A DNA stretch of 51,488 nt from an uncultured Clostridia bacterium (GCA_948433435.1 CAOJDX010000008.1:1-51488), one strand, 5' to 3'; counted from the stretch's first letter, positions 24,799 through 31,936 are shown. Notes: generated by a model from the sequence alone, not told the origin. Numbers and translations: made by a program.

Positions 24799-25200
24799 CT
24801 ATTTAATTAAAAATTCTTCACAATTGAAATTTGTTTGAATATAAACATTTTTCTTTTTAATTTGCTCTGCTATAAATTTATAAACTTCTTTTTCTACTTC
24901 ATCCCAACCCCAACCAAATTCATCTCTTTTTAAATACATTAAACCTGTTTTCTTACTAACAATTAAATCTATTTCAGTTCTTGGTAACCGAAATAGATAA
25001 CCAAATCTAAAAAGCATTTTTTCATCTATTTCATCATCAGGTTTTCCTAACAATTCTAAATCTTTAAATTTTAAATAGGTACAATAATCTTCTTCTGCTG
25101 TATATAACATATCCATTATTAATTTTTCTCTTGCCCATCTTTTTTGTCTACCTGTTCCACAAGCATAAATTAAACCATTATCACTATTCATTTCTGTCAT
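24799..25200 (-). CDS. hypothetical phage protein, 133 residues
   Basis: The sequence contains GLIYACGTGRQKRWAREKLI near the N-terminus and LVSKKTGLMYLKRDEFGWG-like elements in the second half. The start is placed at ATG 25200 because GAGGTGG lies about ten bases upstream; an in-frame GTG at 25209 overlaps that site. It is the first gene after a 200-base A/T-rich gap, so a promoter for the downstream accessory genes may lie just upstream. No known family recognised. Confidence 0.55.
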   Translation of the reverse strand: MTEMNSDNGLIYACGTGRQKRWAREKLIMDMLYTAEEDYCTYLKFKDLELLGKPDDEIDEKMLFRFGYLFRLPRTEIDLIVSKKTGLMYLKRDEFGWGWDEVEKEVYKFIAEQIKKKNVYIQTNFNCEEFLIK

Positions 25201-25386
25201 CTCGACCACCTCTTTCTTACCTATGCGAATTTTACTAAATGACTTAATTCTGTTAAATTCATTTTTTAATACTAAAATTCTAATTTTTCCTAGATTTTAT
25301 AATATTTTTTCTATTGTTTAGAAACTATTATTTTTTTATTCAATTTACAATTCTTCATTTTGTAAAATTAATAGATTTTAAGTTAA

Positions 25387-25408
25387 GTGATATGCTAGTT
25401 CATATCAC
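25387..25408. terminator. hairpin in the accessory-gene gap
   Basis: GTGATATG-CTAGTT-CATATCAC is a perfect 8-base stem touching the stop of the 95-residue gene. The flanks extend it imperfectly (AAG/CTT). No clear T-run on the minus strand; on the plus strand AATTTTTTC follows. The rest of 25201-25386 is A/T-rich and shows no gene. Confidence 0.45.
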
Positions 25409-25695
25409 TACTTAATTTTTTCTAAAAAATTATTTTTATTGACTTTCTTCTGCCTCTCAAACCAATCATCTAACTCCTTTGAGATTGCTTCATAATATTT
25501 CTTCTGATATTTTTTTAATTTTATCTTTCCAATAATAATTCTTAAACTATGTCTATATTCCCTTTTATATTTATATACTTTCATTGCTAATTCTTGTTGA
25601 TATTGTAATAAATCTTTTACAAATGGTTCTTCTAAAAGGTATTTAGCATGAGAATAACCATATTTATATTTTCGCATCAATTGTTCTACTTTCAT
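25408..25695 (-). CDS. basic phage protein, 95 residues
   Basis: Very basic and rich in Tyr and Lys (KYKYGYSHAKYLLEE, VYKYKREYRHSLRIIIGKIK). A nucleic-acid-binding role would fit, but no fold is recognised. GAGG at 25699-25702 supports ATG 25695. It lies 9 bases after the recombinase gene and probably belongs to the same transcript. Confidence 0.55.
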   Translation of the reverse strand: MKVEQLMRKYKYGYSHAKYLLEEPFVKDLLQYQQELAMKVYKYKREYRHSLRIIIGKIKLKKYQKKYYEAISKELDDWFERQKKVNKNNFLEKIK

Positions 25696-25703
25696 ATAAT
25701 ACC

Positions 25704-26333
25704 TCAACTACCTAAATAAAAACTCTTTCTTTTATCATTTTTATCATTATCATCCCAACAAATATATATCAAAGTAACTCTTTCGCTTGAATGATTTAAC
25801 ATTTCTTTTAAACCAATAATATCTCCAGTTTCTTCATAATATCTTCTAGCAAAGTATTTTCTTAATGAATGGCAACCAACAGGGTATGATACTTTAACTT
25901 CATCTGCTAATTCTTTAATTATCTGCCATGCTCTTTGTCTTGTTAAAGGTTTATTCATACCTTTTCTACTCTTAAATAAGTATTCACCATCAATTAAGTT
26001 ATTTCTATTAATATAATTAATAATATCTTTGTACAATGATGGATGCAATTCAAATGATTGCTCTTTATTCGTTTTAAATTCTCTAATATAAATACCACCA
26101 TTTTTAAAATAATCTACTTTTAATTGAATTATATCTTCAATTCTAAATGCTAGGTTCATACCAATAACTAAAATCATGTAATTTCTATCCCATAAATATT
26201 GTTGTTCTTTATTACTATCTTCTTCTGCTTGATTTCTTCTTTTCTTACATATAACAAGCATATTATTTATATCATGTTCTTTAAAAGGTTTAACTGTCTT
26301 ACGACCAAAATTGATTCTATATCTTCTTGACAT
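25704..26333 (-). CDS. second phage tyrosine recombinase (catalytic domain type)
   Basis: A 209-residue protein consisting mainly of a tyrosine-recombinase catalytic domain. The first Arg is in LAFRIEDIIQL, followed by HSLRKYFARR (HxxR), a His in MLNHSSERVT and Tyr in LIYICWDD. It lacks the N-terminal arm and core-binding domains of the true integrase at the rpsI end, so it is unlikely to integrate the phage. Such short recombinases occur in the early-to-late interval of many Bacillota phages and may resolve multimers or act as accessory regulators. ATG 26333 is used rather than GTG 26345. Confidence 0.8.
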   Translation of the reverse strand: MSRRYRINFGRKTVKPFKEHDINNMLVICKKRRNQAEEDSNKEQQYLWDRNYMILVIGMNLAFRIEDIIQLKVDYFKNGGIYIREFKTNKEQSFELHPSLYKDIINYINRNNLIDGEYLFKSRKGMNKPLTRQRAWQIIKELADEVKVSYPVGCHSLRKYFARRYYEETGDIIGLKEMLNHSSERVTLIYICWDDNDKNDKRKSFYLGS

Positions 26334-26338
26334 ATATA

Positions 26339-26665
26339 TCACCACTTACCATTAATTTTGATATTATACTGTTCAATTCTTTTCATAACTTCGTTAGCAG
26401 ATAACGAACCAACTACACAATCAAATTCTTTTTCATAATCTGTTAATAATCCTTTTATTTCAAGTTTATCTTCTGTATATCCAAATGTTCCAACACCCTC
26501 AACAATAGAAATTATTTTATTTTCCATATTTGGAACTACTATCTGCCAACTTTCTATAAATCTATTAGGTTTAAGTGTGTAACATCTATTGTAAAATTCA
26601 AAGGGTATATTTGCCTCACTTAATAAATGCTTTAGTTTAAATATTTCATTGCAATCACACTTCAT
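26339..26665 (-). CDS. hypothetical phage protein, 108 residues
   Basis: The N-terminus MKCDCNEIFKLKHLLSEANIPFEF and the middle WQIVVPN resemble small phage proteins of unknown role often found beside PAPS-reductase-like genes. GGGAGA at 26675-26680 fits ATG 26665. It overlaps the 3' end of the upstream PAPS-reductase-like gene by 11 bases, so the two are co-translated. Confidence 0.6.
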   Translation of the reverse strand: MKCDCNEIFKLKHLLSEANIPFEFYNRCYTLKPNRFIESWQIVVPNMENKIISIVEGVGTFGYTEDKLEIKGLLTDYEKEFDCVVGSLSANEVMKRIEQYNIKINGKW

Positions 26666-27374
26666 TATCTTCACTCTCCCTTTTAAATCTTTCTTCTAAT
26701 TCAAAAATTGAAATTTTATTATTTTTAAATGGTCTATTTGTCCTATTTTGAAATTCTTTTAGTTTATTCCAATATTTAGGAAGATATTTATAATAATTTC
26801 TCAATTCTTTAAGATTTTTATTGGCACAACACCAACAGGAAACTCTATCTAAAATTGAATAAAGTAAAATCCCATCTTCATTCCAGTTATATCCCAATCT
26901 ATAACAATATGCTAAACAGTCTTTCTCCGTTAGTTTTAAATTATATAAAGGATATATTTTGTGTTTATCTTGACTGATTCTTTTTGGTTCATCATAAGCA
27001 ATGCCTACATATTCAAAATATTCATCTCCATATTTTTCTTTTAAATATTTTGTAATAGTTTTGTTCTTTTCTGTTGTACCCCATCTACATCTTCCACCAC
27101 ACCAACTATATCCATTACTTACTGTTCCATCACGATGATTTACTTGTTTATCAAACATTGTATAAATAAATGGATATTTTGGTGATAATTCAGTATATAA
27201 TATATTTTTTCGATTTAGGTGATATTTTATTTCATCCCTAATTTGATATACTGCATCAAATTCCATACCTGTATTATAAAAAATCACTTCATCTAATGGC
27301 ATTTTTAATTCAATTATTTTTAATAACATTGCCAAACTATCTTTTCCAAATGAAACACTTGCGATATATTTCAT
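26655..27374 (-). CDS. phage PAPS-reductase-family (PP-loop) protein
   Basis: A 239-residue protein with the PP-loop SVSFGKDSLAM at residues 7-17, diagnostic for adenylyl-transfer enzymes of the PAPS reductase/ATP sulfurylase-like fold. Two Cys pairs (SWCGGRCRWG and SCWCCANKN) suggest an iron-sulfur or zinc site. Members carried by phages have been linked to sulfur metabolism or DNA modification (DndC-like), but the role here is not known. GGAG at 27384-27387 fits ATG 27374, which overlaps the stop of a small gene as ATGA. Confidence 0.82.
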   Translation of the reverse strand: MKYIASVSFGKDSLAMLLKIIELKMPLDEVIFYNTGMEFDAVYQIRDEIKYHLNRKNILYTELSPKYPFIYTMFDKQVNHRDGTVSNGYSWCGGRCRWGTTEKNKTITKYLKEKYGDEYFEYVGIAYDEPKRISQDKHKIYPLYNLKLTEKDCLAYCYRLGYNWNEDGILLYSILDRVSCWCCANKNLKELRNYYKYLPKYWNKLKEFQNRTNRPFKNNKISIFELEERFKRESEDNEV

Positions 27375-27535
27375 TTTTTCCATGCTCCACTATAATAGTA
27401 TTGTTCTGCTTCATATTCTGTAATGGTATCAAATTGTAAGTGTAATTCATCTAATATTTTTTCTATTTCTTCTTCCTTATATCCTAAACTTTTTAAAGTT
27501 AATATAAAATATCCTCTTGCACTATTATTACTCAT
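27371..27535 (-). CDS. small phage protein upstream of the PAPS-reductase-like gene
   Basis: A 54-residue frame running from ATG 27535 (behind TAGGAGG) to TGA at 27371, whose last bases overlap the next start (ATGA). Sequence features: GYFILTLKSLGYKEEEIEKI then EYEAEQYYYSGAW. It is acidic and helical. Too short to assign; the strong ribosome binding site and the exact coupling argue that it is real. Confidence 0.65.
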   Translation of the reverse strand: MSNNSARGYFILTLKSLGYKEEEIEKILDELHLQFDTITEYEAEQYYYSGAWKK

Positions 27536-27547
27536 AACTTTTACCTC

Positions 27548-27775
27548 CTATATATCTAATTTCATTTGATTTGGGTCTACTTCTTCTTGTGGAAAATATT
27601 TAAGCAAATCTAAAGGTGTGTCTGTTGGAATATCATGTGTTTCCATATAATCCTTTACTTGCGAATATAGTTCTTGTTGATTCTTCCTTAATTTGAATAA
27701 CTTTTTTATAATTATTTTCAGCAAATTTTCTATCTTTAGCATAAATTGATATTTCATTTTTTCTAGGTATAACAA
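27548..27775 (-). CDS. uncertain frame overlapping the 76-residue phage gene
   Basis: This 75-residue frame overlaps the upstream gene by 143 bases in the +1 frame. Its own start region has no convincing ribosome binding site, yet its C-terminal half (KDYMETHDIPTDTPLDLLKY, then DPNQMKLDI) reads like real protein and fills the space up to the next gene. Either it is expressed from an internal start, or it is the true C-terminus of the upstream product joined by a frameshift. Confidence 0.4.
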   Translation of the reverse strand: MLYLEKMKYQFMLKIENLLKIIIKKLFKLRKNQQELYSQVKDYMETHDIPTDTPLDLLKYFPQEEVDPNQMKLDI

Positions 27776-27863
27776 GTAATTCTATGTTTCTTAATAATGC
27801 AGTTGTTCTAAAACATTTAATAAGTGCATTTGTTAAGTAATTATTAATAATCTTTTCAATCAT
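27633..27863 (-). CDS. hypothetical phage protein, 76 residues
   Basis: Begins MIEKIINNYLTNALIKCFRT with GGGGGTATAGG upstream, so translation from ATG 27863 is secure. The composition is basic with a helical start and a beta-like centre (IELLVIPRKNEISIYAKD). The 3' part runs over the frame ending at 27548; the final residues (STRTIFASKGLYGNT) may be out of the original frame. Function unknown. Confidence 0.55.
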   Translation of the reverse strand: MIEKIINNYLTNALIKCFRTTALLRNIELLVIPRKNEISIYAKDRKFAENNYKKVIQIKEESTRTIFASKGLYGNT

Positions 27864-28048
27864 TACCTATACCCCCAATACCTTTCACACTTTTCATCCT
27901 GAAAAAATTCATTAATTGGTAATTGTGAGCATCTATAATCATTTAACATTTCTTTAAACTGAATTATAAAGAAGATAATAAATACTACTATTGATATGAT
28001 TCCTAGTATTAAAAACATATTAACCATTTTTTCTAGTGTTCTTTTCAT
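27863..28048 (-). CDS. small single-span phage membrane protein
   Basis: A 61-residue protein with a short basic N-terminus, one strongly hydrophobic helix (MFLILGIISIVVFIIFFII, about residues 11-29) and a charged tail ending CERYWGYR. AAGGAG at about 28055 supports ATG 28048; the longer frame to 28120 overlaps the neighbour too far. The role is unknown; phage single-span proteins can act in exclusion or lysis control. Confidence 0.6.
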   Translation of the reverse strand: MKRTLEKMVNMFLILGIISIVVFIIFFIIQFKEMLNDYRCSQLPINEFFQDEKCERYWGYR

Positions 28049-28256
28049 TTTTATCTTCTCCTTTTGGCTTTCTATAAGTAATTCCTTTGCCATCTTTATC
28101 TCTTGAAGTAAATACAACACTACATAATTTACTTTTTGCTTTAAAATATTGTTGTTTACCCTTATAATCTAATTTTGATAATTCTTTATCACTTATATTT
28201 GTTATCTTTAATAACTTATCTAATTTCTTCTGTCTTTTAATTGCATCATTAATCAT
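28020..28256 (-). CDS. hypothetical basic phage protein, 78 residues
   Basis: Lys-rich throughout, with SDKELSKLDYKGKQQYFKAKS and SVVFTSRDKDGKGITYRK. GGAGG precedes ATG 28256. It overlaps the genes on both sides by eight and 29 bases. A nucleic-acid-binding role is plausible from charge alone. Confidence 0.55.
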   Translation of the reverse strand: MINDAIKRQKKLDKLLKITNISDKELSKLDYKGKQQYFKAKSKLCSVVFTSRDKDGKGITYRKPKGEDKNEKNTRKNG

Positions 28257-28554
28257 TTAAATTCCTCCATTCTACAAGTACATCCAAATAGGTATATGTA
28301 CCATTTTTTTTATGATATTTTTCAACAATTCTTTGTGCATCATTTCTTTGAATACCTCTAGACATTAATAATTTTAAAAATCTTTTCCTAGATATTTTTT
28401 TTGATACTGGAATTGATTGAAAGCATTTTGTTATTTCTTCTGCTACATTTTTTACTACACGAACAACACCATTAAATACATTTCCTATCAATTCACCAAC
28501 TTGCTTAAAACTTTCTCCTAGTGCTTTTACATCTATAATCTCGTATTCATTCAT
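28249..28554 (-). CDS. hypothetical phage protein, 101 residues
   Basis: The N-terminal half is hydrophobic-amphipathic (VGELIGNVFNGVVRVVKNVAEEITKCF). The C-terminal half (SRKRFLKLLMSRGIQRNDAQ, then VEKYHKKNGTYTYLDVLVEW) has the look of a small helix-turn-helix. Start and stop are both overlapped by neighbours. No family assigned. Confidence 0.55.
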   Translation of the reverse strand: MNEYEIIDVKALGESFKQVGELIGNVFNGVVRVVKNVAEEITKCFQSIPVSKKISRKRFLKLLMSRGIQRNDAQRIVEKYHKKNGTYTYLDVLVEWRNLND

Positions 28555-28946
28555 ATAGCATAATTCCTTTCATTTTTTAATGTAAGAAATAAATTAATCA
28601 TAAATTTATCTCTATTATTTCTATAATAAATTCCTTTATATACATCTAAATCAAATCTATAACCATCCATAAAGAATTGACTAGGTTCTAAATCTTGATA
28701 ATATGGAACACCTTTTTTTATTTCATATTTAATCTTTATCTGCCCATATACAAATTTAAATTCTTTAGATGTTGGTAACTCTTCTTCATAAATACCATCT
28801 TTGATTTCTTTTTGGTGTTCAAACAACAAATACTTATATGCTTGAGGGCAATACTTTTTTAATGCTCTTAATTTTTTATTAAATTGGTTAGTTGAATTAA
28901 TATCATTAAAAGATTGATTAAAATTGTTGATGTATGGTTTAGTCAT
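28551..28946 (-). CDS. hypothetical phage protein, 131 residues
   Basis: A mainly helical N-terminus (FNKKLRALKKYCPQAYKYLL) is followed by a beta-rich C-terminus (FKFVYGQIKIKYEIKKGVPY). ATG 28946 is chosen over the GTG codons upstream, which lie inside the preceding gene's last codons; GGTGGTGA serves as its ribosome binding site. Function unknown. Confidence 0.55.
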   Translation of the reverse strand: MTKPYINNFNQSFNDINSTNQFNKKLRALKKYCPQAYKYLLFEHQKEIKDGIYEEELPTSKEFKFVYGQIKIKYEIKKGVPYYQDLEPSQFFMDGYRFDLDVYKGIYYRNNRDKFMINLFLTLKNERNYAI

Positions 28947-29181
28947 CTTTATCACCACCAATATTAAGTCCTTTTGATAGAATATTTTTTAGATATTCTT
29001 CTTGTCCTACTTCTGCACATAATAATCTTTTATCTACATATTCATAAGCATCTTTGATAATATTAAATTGTCTATTTACTTCTTTATCAAACTTAATAAC
29101 AATATCAGATAGTTCTTGATTTTCTTTTTCAAGTCTTGCTATCTTTTGAGCAGTTTCAATACTTAATATTTCACCATTCAT
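28939..29181 (-). CDS. small coiled-coil phage protein, 80 residues
   Basis: Heptad-like spacing in IARLEKENQELSDIVIKFDK indicates a coiled coil in the N-terminal half, followed by a mixed tail. AAGGTG precedes ATG 29181. It and the next gene upstream (also coiled coil) might interact; this is inference. Confidence 0.55.
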   Translation of the reverse strand: MNGEILSIETAQKIARLEKENQELSDIVIKFDKEVNRQFNIIKDAYEYVDKRLLCAEVGQEEYLKNILSKGLNIGGDKDD

Positions 29182-29423
29182 GATTTATCACCTTTTAACA
29201 AAGATTTCAGTGTTTTCACTTTGGCTCTCAAATTTTGATTTTCTCTTTTATACCTAGCAAGTTCAGTAGGTTCTTTTAACTTTTCCATAAATGTTTTATA
29301 AAGTTCATCCTTGATAGTATCTTGTAATACTTCAACTTCACACTCAAGGGTATTTATTCTTTGTTGCATCGCAATTATCTTTGGAAGTTTAAATATACTG
29401 TTACTTTGATTCTTCTTTTTCAC
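29178..29423 (-). CDS. small coiled-coil phage protein, 81 residues
   Basis: Leu/Val heptads run through MQQRINTLECEVEVLQDTIK and again through YKRENQNLRAKVKTLKSLL. It starts with GTG 29423 behind GGGAGGG and overlaps the RinA-like gene by 23 bases. Function unknown; a dimerisation partner of a DNA-binding protein would be one option. Confidence 0.55.
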   Translation of the reverse strand: MKKKNQSNSIFKLPKIIAMQQRINTLECEVEVLQDTIKDELYKTFMEKLKEPTELARYKRENQNLRAKVKTLKSLLKGDKS

Positions 29424-29817
29424 TCTTTGCCCTCCCTTTCAAATAATTTTTTAATTTATAGTAAGGTGTTGACCTATCAGTTATTATTTTTTTTGCAACT
29501 TCTTCCCAAGTCTTACCATTTAAAAATCTTTCACGAATGATTATTCTTATTTCTTCTTCATCAACAGTTGTAAGAAAATCTTCTATTTTGTGTGCTTCAT
29601 CAATTAGAGTTTCTTTTTTTGTTTCAATCTTTGATTTTAATTGTGCTAACTTAATACCAATTCTTTCAGTAGGACTACTACTGCCATTTATAGTGGTTGG
29701 CATACCTGTTATTTTAGAAGAACCAATTATGGTTGATTCTAATTCTTCAACAGTATCTTCTAATTGTTTTATTTCAATCTTAATATTGTGATATTTAGAT
29801 AATTCTTTAATTGTCAT
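29401..29817 (-). CDS. RinA/DUF1492-like late transcription activator
   Basis: A 138-residue protein. A long N-terminal coiled coil (KIEIKQLEDTVEELESTIIG, then QLKSKIETKKETLIDEA) is followed by a sigma region 4-like helix-turn-helix in EEEIRIIIRERFLNGKTWEE and DRSTPYYKLKNYLK. This architecture is typical of RinA/DUF1492-type phage proteins, some of which activate terminase and structural genes. It is the best candidate to act on the tandem motifs in the two 38-bp elements at 20010 and 22996. GGAGGTG precedes ATG 29817. Confidence 0.78.
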   Translation of the reverse strand: MTIKELSKYHNIKIEIKQLEDTVEELESTIIGSSKITGMPTTINGSSSPTERIGIKLAQLKSKIETKKETLIDEAHKIEDFLTTVDEEEIRIIIRERFLNGKTWEEVAKKIITDRSTPYYKLKNYLKGRAKSEKEESK

Positions 29818-30257
29818 TAATCAGCACCTCCAGTATTTAGCATTTTAGTTGATGTGGTATCGATTAAACTATGATTGTCTTCATAGCCATATTTTTTCAT
29901 ATCTTCTAATAGCCATTTAGGAATAATTCCCTCCTCCATGAATTTATAAGTTTTATCAATTTCTCGTGAGTCTTTAAAGTAACCTGCCTTTATCATTTTT
30001 TCTATAACAATATTTTTTTGATATGTTTTACATAATTCACATTCATCTATTATTTCTTTAAGTGTTGGCATAAATTTATTTTTTCTTATAATGGATTTAA
30101 TCGCATTTATCAATGTTGTTTCATTGTAAATACATAGTTCCTCTTGATACATATTTATTAATCCTACAAGTTCTTCAGTTTTTAATTCTTTAAAATAATA
30201 AGGATATGCTATTTTCAATCTAGCAATTGCACTACTTATCAATTTTGATTGTTCCAT
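29817..30257 (-). CDS. G39P-like phage helicase loader
   Basis: A 146-residue protein whose N-terminal half (SAIARLKIAYPYYFKELKTE, then LINMYQEELCIYNETTLINAIKSIIRKNKFMPTLKEI in parts) matches the pattern of SPP1 G39P-type loaders: AYPYF, then a helix, then KFMPTLKEI. Such proteins deliver the replicative helicase to the origin complex. AAAGGAG before 30262 fits ATG 30257 better than ATG 30260. It lies directly downstream of the replisome organiser, the expected order. Confidence 0.72.
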   Translation of the reverse strand: MEQSKLISSAIARLKIAYPYYFKELKTEELVGLINMYQEELCIYNETTLINAIKSIIRKNKFMPTLKEIIDECELCKTYQKNIVIEKMIKAGYFKDSREIDKTYKFMEEGIIPKWLLEDMKKYGYEDNHSLIDTTSTKMLNTGGAD

Positions 30258-31113
30258 CATAAACTCCTTTCAATAATGCCCATTGTTCATCATTTTTTTT
30301 AGTAGATGAATTTGTTATCTTATAGTCATCATTCCAACATTTTTGATTAAACCATGTAGAACCATGCTTTATATATTTGAGTTCTATATTTTCTAATTTA
30401 ATGTAATTTAAATAATTTTTAAGTCCTTGTGAAACTTCTTCATAGGTCGTACCTTGTTTTCTAGCAAGTATATATTTATTTTTGGCTTGGTCTTTACCTT
30501 TTTTATTTGGGTAATATTCCCATAATTTATTAAATTCTTTTTCATATTGTATTTGTAAATCTTTTTTTGATGGTAAAGTTGGTACAGGAAGAGCAATATT
30601 ATTATCTATTTCTAATTCTTTTTCTTGTTCTATTTCTAATTCTTTTTCTTGTTCTATTTCTAATTCTTTTTCTTGTTCTATTTCTATCTTTGGTGGACAT
30701 TCTGTGGACAATTGTCCACCTTTATCTTTTAACATTCTTTGTTGCTCTTTTTTAAATGCACCAATTGATTTAGAACCAATAAGATTTTCGAGTTGGCTTA
30801 TATAAATTTCACCATTGTCAAGCAATTGAATTAAACCTATTTTTTTTAATAGTTCCATAGCGATTGTAACTGTGTCAAAATCTGTTTTTGTTAATTCTGC
30901 TAATTTTTTATTGTCATAAGGAATTAAAAAATTCCCAACACTTCTGATTAAAATACCATTTGTTTTTAATGATTTTAAACATAGTTTTAAATAAAATAGT
31001 GCATATTCTTTTCCTTTAGGTTGTTGTTCTTCTAGCCATTGTATTGCATCATCATCAAAAAAATCTTCTTTCAATTGCAACCAATAGAATTTTGTTTTGT
31101 TGTATGTACTCAT
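30232..31113 (-). CDS. phage replisome organiser (initiation protein)
   Basis: A 293-residue protein. The N-terminal winged helix (KFYWLQLKEDFFDDDAIQWL, GKEYALFYLKL, LIPYDNKKLAELT) is the phage replisome-organiser domain that binds the phage origin. A low-complexity Glu/Ile linker, three repeats of eight residues (EIEQEKEL), occupies about 145-170, and the C-terminal part includes FNKLWEYYPNKKGKDQAKNKY, a DnaD/helicase-loading-like segment. Phage origins of this class usually lie inside this gene, and 24-base DNA repeats encode the linker. ATG 31113 is chosen over GTG 31122. Confidence 0.82.
   Translation of the reverse strand: MSTYNKTKFYWLQLKEDFFDDDAIQWLEEQQPKGKEYALFYLKLCLKSLKTNGILIRSVGNFLIPYDNKKLAELTKTDFDTVTIAMELLKKIGLIQLLDNGEIYISQLENLIGSKSIGAFKKEQQRMLKDKGGQLSTECPPKIEIEQEKELEIEQEKELEIEQEKELEIDNNIALPVPTLPSKKDLQIQYEKEFNKLWEYYPNKKGKDQAKNKYILARKQGTTYEEVSQGLKNYLNYIKLENIELKYIKHGSTWFNQKCWNDDYKITNSSTKKNDEQWALLKGVYDGTIKIDK
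30605..30688. repeat. 24-bp tandem repeats inside the replisome-organiser gene
   Basis: Three complete, identical 24-base units (30605-30628, 30629-30652, 30653-30676) and a partial fourth (30677-30687) stand head to tail. Each unit encodes eight residues of the linker. Repeats inside this gene mark the replication origin in several lactococcal and Bacillus phages, so this is the leading origin candidate; a purely coding repeat is the alternative. Confidence 0.85.
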
Positions 31114-31123
31114 GTATAACACT

Positions 31124-31231
31124 TCACTTTCTTAACTCTTGTAAAATCTTTTTACATAAGACTGCAACTATAAATCCCCCCAATAAAACAATTATTACAA
31201 TTCCAAAAAATTCTAAAATTTTTAAAATCAT
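31124..31231 (-). CDS. 35-residue phage membrane peptide
   Basis: A single hydrophobic helix (FFGIVIIVLLGGFIVAVL, about residues 8-25) with a basic tail (CKKILQELRK). GGGAGGTG lies ten bases before ATG 31231, and the start overlaps the stop of the gene before it as ATGA. These two signs make translation likely despite the tiny size. Function unknown. Confidence 0.65.
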   Translation of the reverse strand: MILKILEFFGIVIIVLLGGFIVAVLCKKILQELRK

Positions 31232-31479
31232 AAATTTTCACCTCCCTCATCATCGATATCCTTTACAAGGTGATAAACCGCAACCCTTGTTATATGACCA
31301 TACCTATTTTTAACTTCTACTAATTCAGTTTCTATACCAAAACCTCGTTCTTTTAAAACATAAATAATTCCTGATAATCTAGTTGCACCAAATCTTTTAA
31401 TTGCTTCCATTGAAGTAATCGATTTATATTTTCTTAAATGGTGAATAATCTCTGATATTTGACTTTTCTTATTAGACAT
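31228..31479 (-). CDS. phage helix-turn-helix protein (83 residues)
   Basis: SQISEIIHHLRKYKSITSME followed by GATRLSGIIYVLKERG is a winged helix-turn-helix in which the second helix recognises DNA. The same small domain is frequent in the early region of Bacillota phages and is thought to regulate replication or early genes. Overlaps neighbours on both sides by four and one bases. Confidence 0.7.
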   Translation of the reverse strand: MSNKKSQISEIIHHLRKYKSITSMEAIKRFGATRLSGIIYVLKERGFGIETELVEVKNRYGHITRVAVYHLVKDIDDEGGENL

Positions 31480-31703
31480 TATTTATCACCATCCTTATCA
31501 CATTTATAGAATTTATCGCCTTGATTGGTGTAATATGCCTTAATACCATAACCTTGTGATGCACATTCTTTAGATACTTTTTCAATGTGTGTTTCCATAT
31601 CATTTTCAAGAATATTTGATAGAAGAATAATAATTAAAACTGCAATACAAATAATAATTGCTAGTGGATGCTCACTAATATAATTTTTAATTTTATTAAT
31701 CAT
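31479..31703 (-). CDS. single-span phage membrane protein, 74 residues
   Basis: One hydrophobic helix (LAIIICIAVLIIILLSNIL, about residues 13-31) is followed by a 40-residue outside or inside domain with two Cys (ECASQGYG and FYKCDKDG) that could form a disulfide if exported. GGAGG precedes ATG 31703. No function recognised. Confidence 0.6.
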   Translation of the reverse strand: MINKIKNYISEHPLAIIICIAVLIIILLSNILENDMETHIEKVSKECASQGYGIKAYYTNQGDKFYKCDKDGDK

Positions 31704-31884
31704 GTTGAACCTCCTTAATACCTAAATATTGATAAAACAATTCAGGGTAAATAAGGTAGTTCCATCTTTCTTTAACCTTAACTGCAGTACCAAATGGCAA
31801 TCTGCCAGTTTGTAATCCCACTCTTATAAATTGTGGTGATTTATGCATCAATTTTGATGCTTCTTTAATTGTTATCTTTTTCAT
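31696..31884 (-). CDS. excisionase-like small DNA-binding protein
   Basis: A 62-residue protein with ITIKEASKLMHKSPQFIRVG, a MerR/excisionase-type helix-turn-helix, and then LQTGRLPFGTAV in the wing. It could be the phage Xis or an early repressor. It is the first gene after cro on the minus strand, preceded by AGAAAGG. No other Xis candidate is visible for the phage integrase. Confidence 0.68.
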   Translation of the reverse strand: MKKITIKEASKLMHKSPQFIRVGLQTGRLPFGTAVKVKERWNYLIYPELFYQYLGIKEVQHD

Positions 31885-31910
31885 AAAAAATCCTTTCTTA
31901 TAATTTGTTT

Positions 31911-31936
31911 TTTTGTTTTTTAGTTTTGTGGACTAA
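31911..31936. repeat. 26-bp inverted repeat, left arm
   Basis: Perfect reverse complement of 33404-33429. It starts at the stop codon of cro. The two arms bracket cro, the operators, the repressor gene and the TM2 gene. Confidence 0.9.

Noticed and set aside
25201-25386. Hidden gene in the A/T-rich gap
   Set aside because: Stops are frequent in all frames and no start with a ribosome binding site is seen.
27877-27896. A third copy of the late-promoter-like element (CTTTCACACTTTTCA on the plus strand)
   Set aside because: Only the tandem motif part matches; no TATAAT follows and it lies inside coding sequence in the opposite orientation.
30605-30688. Short tandem repeat as a CRISPR array
   Set aside because: The units abut without spacers and keep the reading frame of the replisome organiser; no cas gene is present.
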